DNA of 17,133 nucleotides, taken from NCBI GenBank assembly GCA_964401855.1, contig CAYOAF010000004.1:1-17133 (forward strand), given 5' to 3'. Shown piece by piece: positions 14,219 to 17,133 of this stretch. The notes below the pieces were generated by a model. The model ran no database searches, was not told where the DNA came from, and was given only the letters and a program-made list of their open reading frames with translations. Source of the DNA: CAJWBT01 sp964401855 (GTDB lineage: Bacteria > Chloroflexota > Dehalococcoidia > Lucifugimonadales > UBA3495). Positions within the stretch are counted from its first letter, which is position 1, and every line of letters begins with the position of its first letter. A program made the position numbers and the translations under genes.

Positions 14219-15856
14219 CTGATCGCCGGTCAACGGGTATCCAAGAATACAACAAAGGCGGTACCGGCACTGGTCGAAAAGGTTTCCCCGGCAACCCTCA
14301 GAAGCCTGCTGGACGGCAGCTCCCAGTTCGCCTTGATCGATGTCCGGGAGGCCGGCGAGTACAACAGCACCCACATTCCGGGCTCCAGTCTGATACCCCG
14401 GCGGCAACTGGAGTTCCAGATGGCCGCCGCCGCCCCGTTCCGAGGCGCCTCCGTGGTCGTCTGTGACGACGACGGACGCCGGGCTGAGCTGGCCGTCACC
14501 ACCCTGGAACGGATGGGTTATACCGGGGTCTCCATCCTGGAGGGCGGCATCAACCGGTGGACTACGCAGGGCTACCCCACCCAGTGGGGCACCAACGTGC
14601 CCAGCAAGGACTTCGGAGAAATGATCGAGGTGGTGCACCGGGTGCCCGAGATCGAGGCCACGGAACTCCACCGGCGCATTGAGCGGGGAGACAAGCTGGT
14701 CATCCTGGACACCAGGACCCCAGAAGAGTACCAGCGCTTCTGCATCCCCGGCGGCCGTAGCGTGCCCGGCGGCGAGCTGGCCCTGAGGATCTCCGACATA
14801 ATCAAAGACCTGGACCCGGATACAGCGGTGATCGTCAACTGCGCAGGACGCACTCGCAGCGTCATCGGCACCAGGGTGCTGCAGAGGATGGGTTTATCCA
14901 ACATCCACGGCCTGAAGAACGGCACCTCGGGCTGGGTCCTGGCCGGTTATGAGGTTGAGCGAGGCGCCAGCCGGGTCCAGCTACCCGAGCCCTCTCCCGA
15001 GGGCCTGGCCGCCGCGGAGTCCTACGCTGACCGGCTGGCCGCCGAAGACGGCGTGCGGTACCTCGACGTTCCGGGCCTCCAGGCCACCCTGGGCAGGCGG
15101 GACCGGGAGACCATCTACCTGATCGATGTTCGCACCAGAGAAGAGTACGAGGCGGGGCACATCCCAGGCTTCCGGTGGTTTCCCGGGGGCCAGGCGCTGC
15201 AGCGGTACGACGAGCTGGCGGTGGTCCGGAACAGCACTGTGGTATTCGCCTGCGACGGCAAGCCTCGGGCCACCTTCGCCGCCTCCTGGTACCGCCAGTT
15301 GGGTTTTCAGGAGGCGTTCGCGGTGGACGGTGGCGCCGCCGCTTGGACCGCCGCCGGCCTGCCCCTGGAGAAAGGCATGCCGGAAGAGCCTCTCCACGGA
15401 CTGGCCGAAGCCCGGTCCAGCGTCCGCCTCGTATCCCCTCAGGAGTTGCACGCTGGACCGTCAAAGGCGGTGATTTTCGTCGATACCAGCCAAGACTTCG
15501 CCCAGGGGCACGTGGCCGGCGCCCGTTGGGTGCCCCGGGGCTCGCTCGAACTCCAGATTGGCGGCGTCGCCCCAACCAAGGAAACCGGCATCGGCGTCAC
15601 CTGCAGCGACGGCCGGTCCTCAACCCTGGCCGGCGCCACCCTGAAAGAGCTGGGCTACTGGGACGTTTCGGTACTGGAGGGCGGGATGCAAGCTTGGCGG
15701 CAGGCGGGCCTGCCGGTGGAGAACGGATTGGCCGGTGTGATGACCTCGCCAACGGACGTGGTGATTCTCGGGGTGGACCGCAACCCCGCGGAGATGATGC
15801 ACTACCTTCGTTGGGAGACCGCGTTGGGCGACAAATACCAGGCTCAAGCGGGTTGA
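14219..15856 (+). CDS. Four-domain rhodanese (sulfurtransferase) protein, start codon unresolved
   Basis: Four tandem rhodanese domains, each with the active-site Cys. Counting from the TTG at 14333: domain 1 Cys44 (CDDDGR), domain 2 Cys170 (CAGRTR), domain 3 Cys307 (CDGKPR), domain 4 Cys424 (CSDGRS). Each has its DVRxxxEY/HIPG-type half-site, less canonical in domain 4 (DTSQDFAQGHVAG). Rhodaneses transfer sulfane sulfur from donors such as thiosulfate via a Cys persulfide. Domain 1 needs sequence upstream of 14333 (VPALVEKVSPATLRSLLDG, in frame), but the frame from the stop at 14201-14203 to 14333 has no ATG, GTG or TTG. CTG 14219, five bases after AGGGA, is a tentative start. Likely cytoplasmic: no signal peptide is seen. 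Monocistronic, with its own promoter. Confidence 0.82.
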   Translation: MIAGQRVSKNTTKAVPALVEKVSPATLRSLLDGSSQFALIDVREAGEYNSTHIPGSSLIPRRQLEFQMAAAAPFRGASVVVCDDDGRRAELAVTTLERMGYTGVSILEGGINRWTTQGYPTQWGTNVPSKDFGEMIEVVHRVPEIEATELHRRIERGDKLVILDTRTPEEYQRFCIPGGRSVPGGELALRISDIIKDLDPDTAVIVNCAGRTRSVIGTRVLQRMGLSNIHGLKNGTSGWVLAGYEVERGASRVQLPEPSPEGLAAAESYADRLAAEDGVRYLDVPGLQATLGRRDRETIYLIDVRTREEYEAGHIPGFRWFPGGQALQRYDELAVVRNSTVVFACDGKPRATFAASWYRQLGFQEAFAVDGGAAAWTAAGLPLEKGMPEEPLHGLAEARSSVRLVSPQELHAGPSKAVIFVDTSQDFAQGHVAGARWVPRGSLELQIGGVAPTKETGIGVTCSDGRSSTLAGATLKELGYWDVSVLEGGMQAWRQAGLPVENGLAGVMTSPTDVVILGVDRNPAEMMHYLRWETALGDKYQAQAG

Positions 15857-15858
15857 CG

Positions 15859-15900
<42 letters not shown>

Positions 15901-16017
15901 ATGCCCCTGGTGGCCGGCCGGCCGGGCGCAGCGAGACGCCGGGGACACATCTCATTGAGACCTTCGATTGATCGTTGCTTTGGCGGCCGGCCTCAATCAG
16001 GGCATTGATCGTGACAA

Positions 16018-16061
16018 AATCCCCCTCGATCCCCCTTTTAGAAAGGGGGACCAGGGGGATT
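16018..16061. repeat. REP/MITE-like palindrome
   Basis: A nested hairpin: outer stem AATCCCCCT/AGGGGGATT (9 bp), a small internal loop, inner stem TCCCCCTTT/AAAGGGGGA (9 bp), loop TAG. This CCCCCTTT-AAAGGGGG form resembles a palindromic element dispersed in many bacterial genomes. The rest of 15901-16291 holds no supportable gene. Confidence 0.75.
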
Positions 16062-16291
16062 TCCTCGCGCATTGCTGGCCCCGACGGTCATTGGTGCTGT
16101 ATCATAGATTATCATCGTCATGAACTGGTGAACCACCACATCCAAAAGGGAAGCTTGCCGCACACCCGCTCGACCGGCCAGGCCACGACTCCAATACCCG
16201 GCGCGGACCGGATGGCGCCCGGTGTTGAAGGTCCCGCCCACGGGTATCGCGCCCTGCCGGATGCCCCGGCGACACGGTGTGCCTCTTCAAC

Positions 16292-16594
16292 ATGAACGAC
16301 GCGGTGAACGACGCAGAGCACGAAGTCAAGCGTTTTCCCGTCCCTGCCACGTTTCTGGTGGTGGTGGCGGCAACGGTCTTCCTCATCATCTTCTTCGGCG
16401 CTTGGGCGGTTTCCGCCGAGGTGAAAGAGCAAGACCGGAAGCTGTCCTTCGGCTTCGCCAACCGTGACGCCAGTACCGATGCGAATACCCTCGGCGCCGC
16501 CCAGAGTAGCCCCACGCCGGGAGAGGCCGGCGGGGGCAGCACGGGCGATACCTGGTGGGGGAAGGCCTTCCTCACAGCGTGCCCCCTTCATTGA
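16292..16594 (+). CDS. Small single-pass membrane protein, unknown function
   Basis: A 100-residue protein starting NDAVNDAEHEVKRF. One strong membrane helix (TFLVVVAATVFLIIFFGAWA, about residues 20-39) is followed by a charged segment KEQDRKLSFGF and a Gly/Ser/Thr-rich tail. Third codon positions are strongly G/C, which supports coding. A GTG at 16277 would add five residues; neither start has a clear Shine-Dalgarno sequence. The last residues may be non-native, since the tail loses protein character. It lies between repeat elements and resembles no family I can name. Confidence 0.5.
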   Translation: MNDAVNDAEHEVKRFPVPATFLVVVAATVFLIIFFGAWAVSAEVKEQDRKLSFGFANRDASTDANTLGAAQSSPTPGEAGGGSTGDTWWGKAFLTACPLH

Positions 16595-16633
16595 AGACCT
16601 TTTCAAGTCTGCGGGCCCTGGCGCGGACGGTCC

Positions 16634-16719
16634 TTCGACATGCTCAGAGTCTGCACCGAGCTTGCCGAAGTGACGAACGGACGGAGCACTCTACTCCCGT
16701 TCGTGGTGAGCATGTCGAA
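16634..16719. repeat. interspersed inverted-repeat element
   Basis: Perfect outer arms TTCGACATGCTCA (16634-16646) / TGAGCATGTCGAA (16707-16719), inner arms ACGAACGG (16673-16680) / CCGTTCGT (16697-16704), and an innermost GGAG/CTCC. A degenerate third copy of the outer arm (GAGCTTGCCGAA) lies at 16659-16669. This TTCGACA-GCTCA type of element is widely dispersed in bacterial genomes. The remaining bases of 16595-16826 show no gene. Confidence 0.75.
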
Positions 16720-16826
16720 CCACATTCTCGAATGTTTGCCAAGCCCCGCGGCCGGATTGCCGCCGGTGTTGTGGCCCAAGCCGGGCCGGAGAGGTTAGCC
16801 TTGCGAAGCCCAGACGGACGCGAAAC

Positions 16827-17133
16827 ATGACCATCGTCCCAAAACCGAAGCCGGCGGTAAGGGCAGCCAAACTGCCCGGCGGGATTCACTACGGCTGGGT
16901 GATCGTGGCCATACTGTCGGTGGTACAGATCGTCGCCCAGTCCGTCGGCATGGCGGCCGGGGTGATGGTGCCGCCGCTGAACGACCCCGATGGCGGTTTC
17001 GGCTGGAGCATCGGTACCATCGGCGCCGGGCTGGCAACCTACTATCTCACCGGGGCCATCTTCTCCCCCATCGCCGGGTGGCTCGCCGACCGGTACGGCG
17101 CCCACAAGATGATGGTGGCGGCTGCGGTTCTCT
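16827..17133 (+). CDS. Major facilitator superfamily transporter, 3' truncated by window end
   Basis: The frame from ATG 16827 runs open to the last base. It encodes a basic N-terminus (PKPKPAVRAAK), a first helix beginning IHYGWVIVAILSVVQIVAQS, a second helix (GAGLATYYLTGAIFSPIAG), and MFS motif A as GWLADRYGAH (residues 84-93). About 102 of some 400 residues are visible. The first helix resembles that of the carrier at 2666 (FYGWWIVVAG), so both are probably of the same OFA/MCT-like branch. No clear Shine-Dalgarno sequence or promoter is seen; the interspersed element at 16634-16719 lies just upstream. Confidence 0.85.
   Translation, partial: MTIVPKPKPAVRAAKLPGGIHYGWVIVAILSVVQIVAQSVGMAAGVMVPPLNDPDGGFGWSIGTIGAGLATYYLTGAIFSPIAGWLADRYGAHKMMVAAAVL

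Noticed and set aside
13860..14222. Plus-strand ORF of 120 codons
   Set aside because: It spans two good promoters, lacks a Shine-Dalgarno sequence and has no protein-like pattern.
16102..16606. Minus-strand ORFs opposite the small membrane protein
   Set aside because: Composition is low-quality; the plus strand has a clean transmembrane helix and better third-position bias.

Overview
The window is a GC-rich bacterial segment whose gene content (TldD/TldE pair, MFS carriers, an HMG-CoA-lyase-like enzyme, a MtaA/CmuA-type decarboxylase-fold protein, a four-domain rhodanese, small orphan proteins) resembles environmental Chloroflexota such as Dehalococcoidia or SAR202. That placement is an inference from protein style; no rRNA or tRNA is present to confirm it. 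Genes run on both strands in short transcription units. Several intergenic stretches hold gene wreckage and interspersed repeats, so this looks like an accessory region.

Layout. 2-2463 (+): 3' part of tldD, overlapping tldE by one base. 2666-4000 (+): a complete MFS carrier. 4134-4895 (+): a class I glutamine-amidotransferase-like protein whose triad His and Glu are substituted. 4896-5204: inverted repeats and a possible broken lipoprotein gene. 5205-5738 (+): GNAT acetyltransferase. 5949-6344 (-): stand-alone receiver domain. 6380-6833 (-): pseudogene debris (possible HTH/zinc-ribbon protein; crotonase N-terminus whose expected ATG reads AGG). 6858-7892 (-): uroporphyrinogen-decarboxylase/MtaA-family protein. 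8000-8168 (-): small frameshifted gene. 8255-8842 (-): unknown protein. 9122-10306 (-): HMGL-like enzyme with a strong promoter and a perfect 15-bp terminator stem.

10636-11929 (+): the most interesting unit, a cysteine-rich PadR-family regulator followed 22 nt later by an arsenite methyltransferase (ArsM). Regulator and enzyme share a QGCCxP motif, and an imperfect palindrome abuts the regulator's own -10 element. This suggests a PadR-based, rather than ArsR-based, arsenic-responsive circuit.

12073-13768 (-): small orphan protein, membrane protein (probably frameshifted near its C-terminus) and PIG-L/LmbE deacetylase. 14080-15856 (+): consensus-like promoter and a four-rhodanese sulfurtransferase with no ordinary start codon at the domain boundary. 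15857-16826: three types of interspersed repeat or palindrome around a small single-pass membrane protein. 16827-17133 (+): start of a second MFS carrier, cut by the window end.

How the genes relate: TldD/TldE act as a heteromeric protease; PadR-ArsM is a likely arsenic detoxification unit; the other genes show no common pathway. Recognisable sigma-70-like promoters (TTGACA or TTCACA, 17-18 bp spacers) precede the HMGL-like gene, padR-arsM, the 13768 unit and the rhodanese gene.
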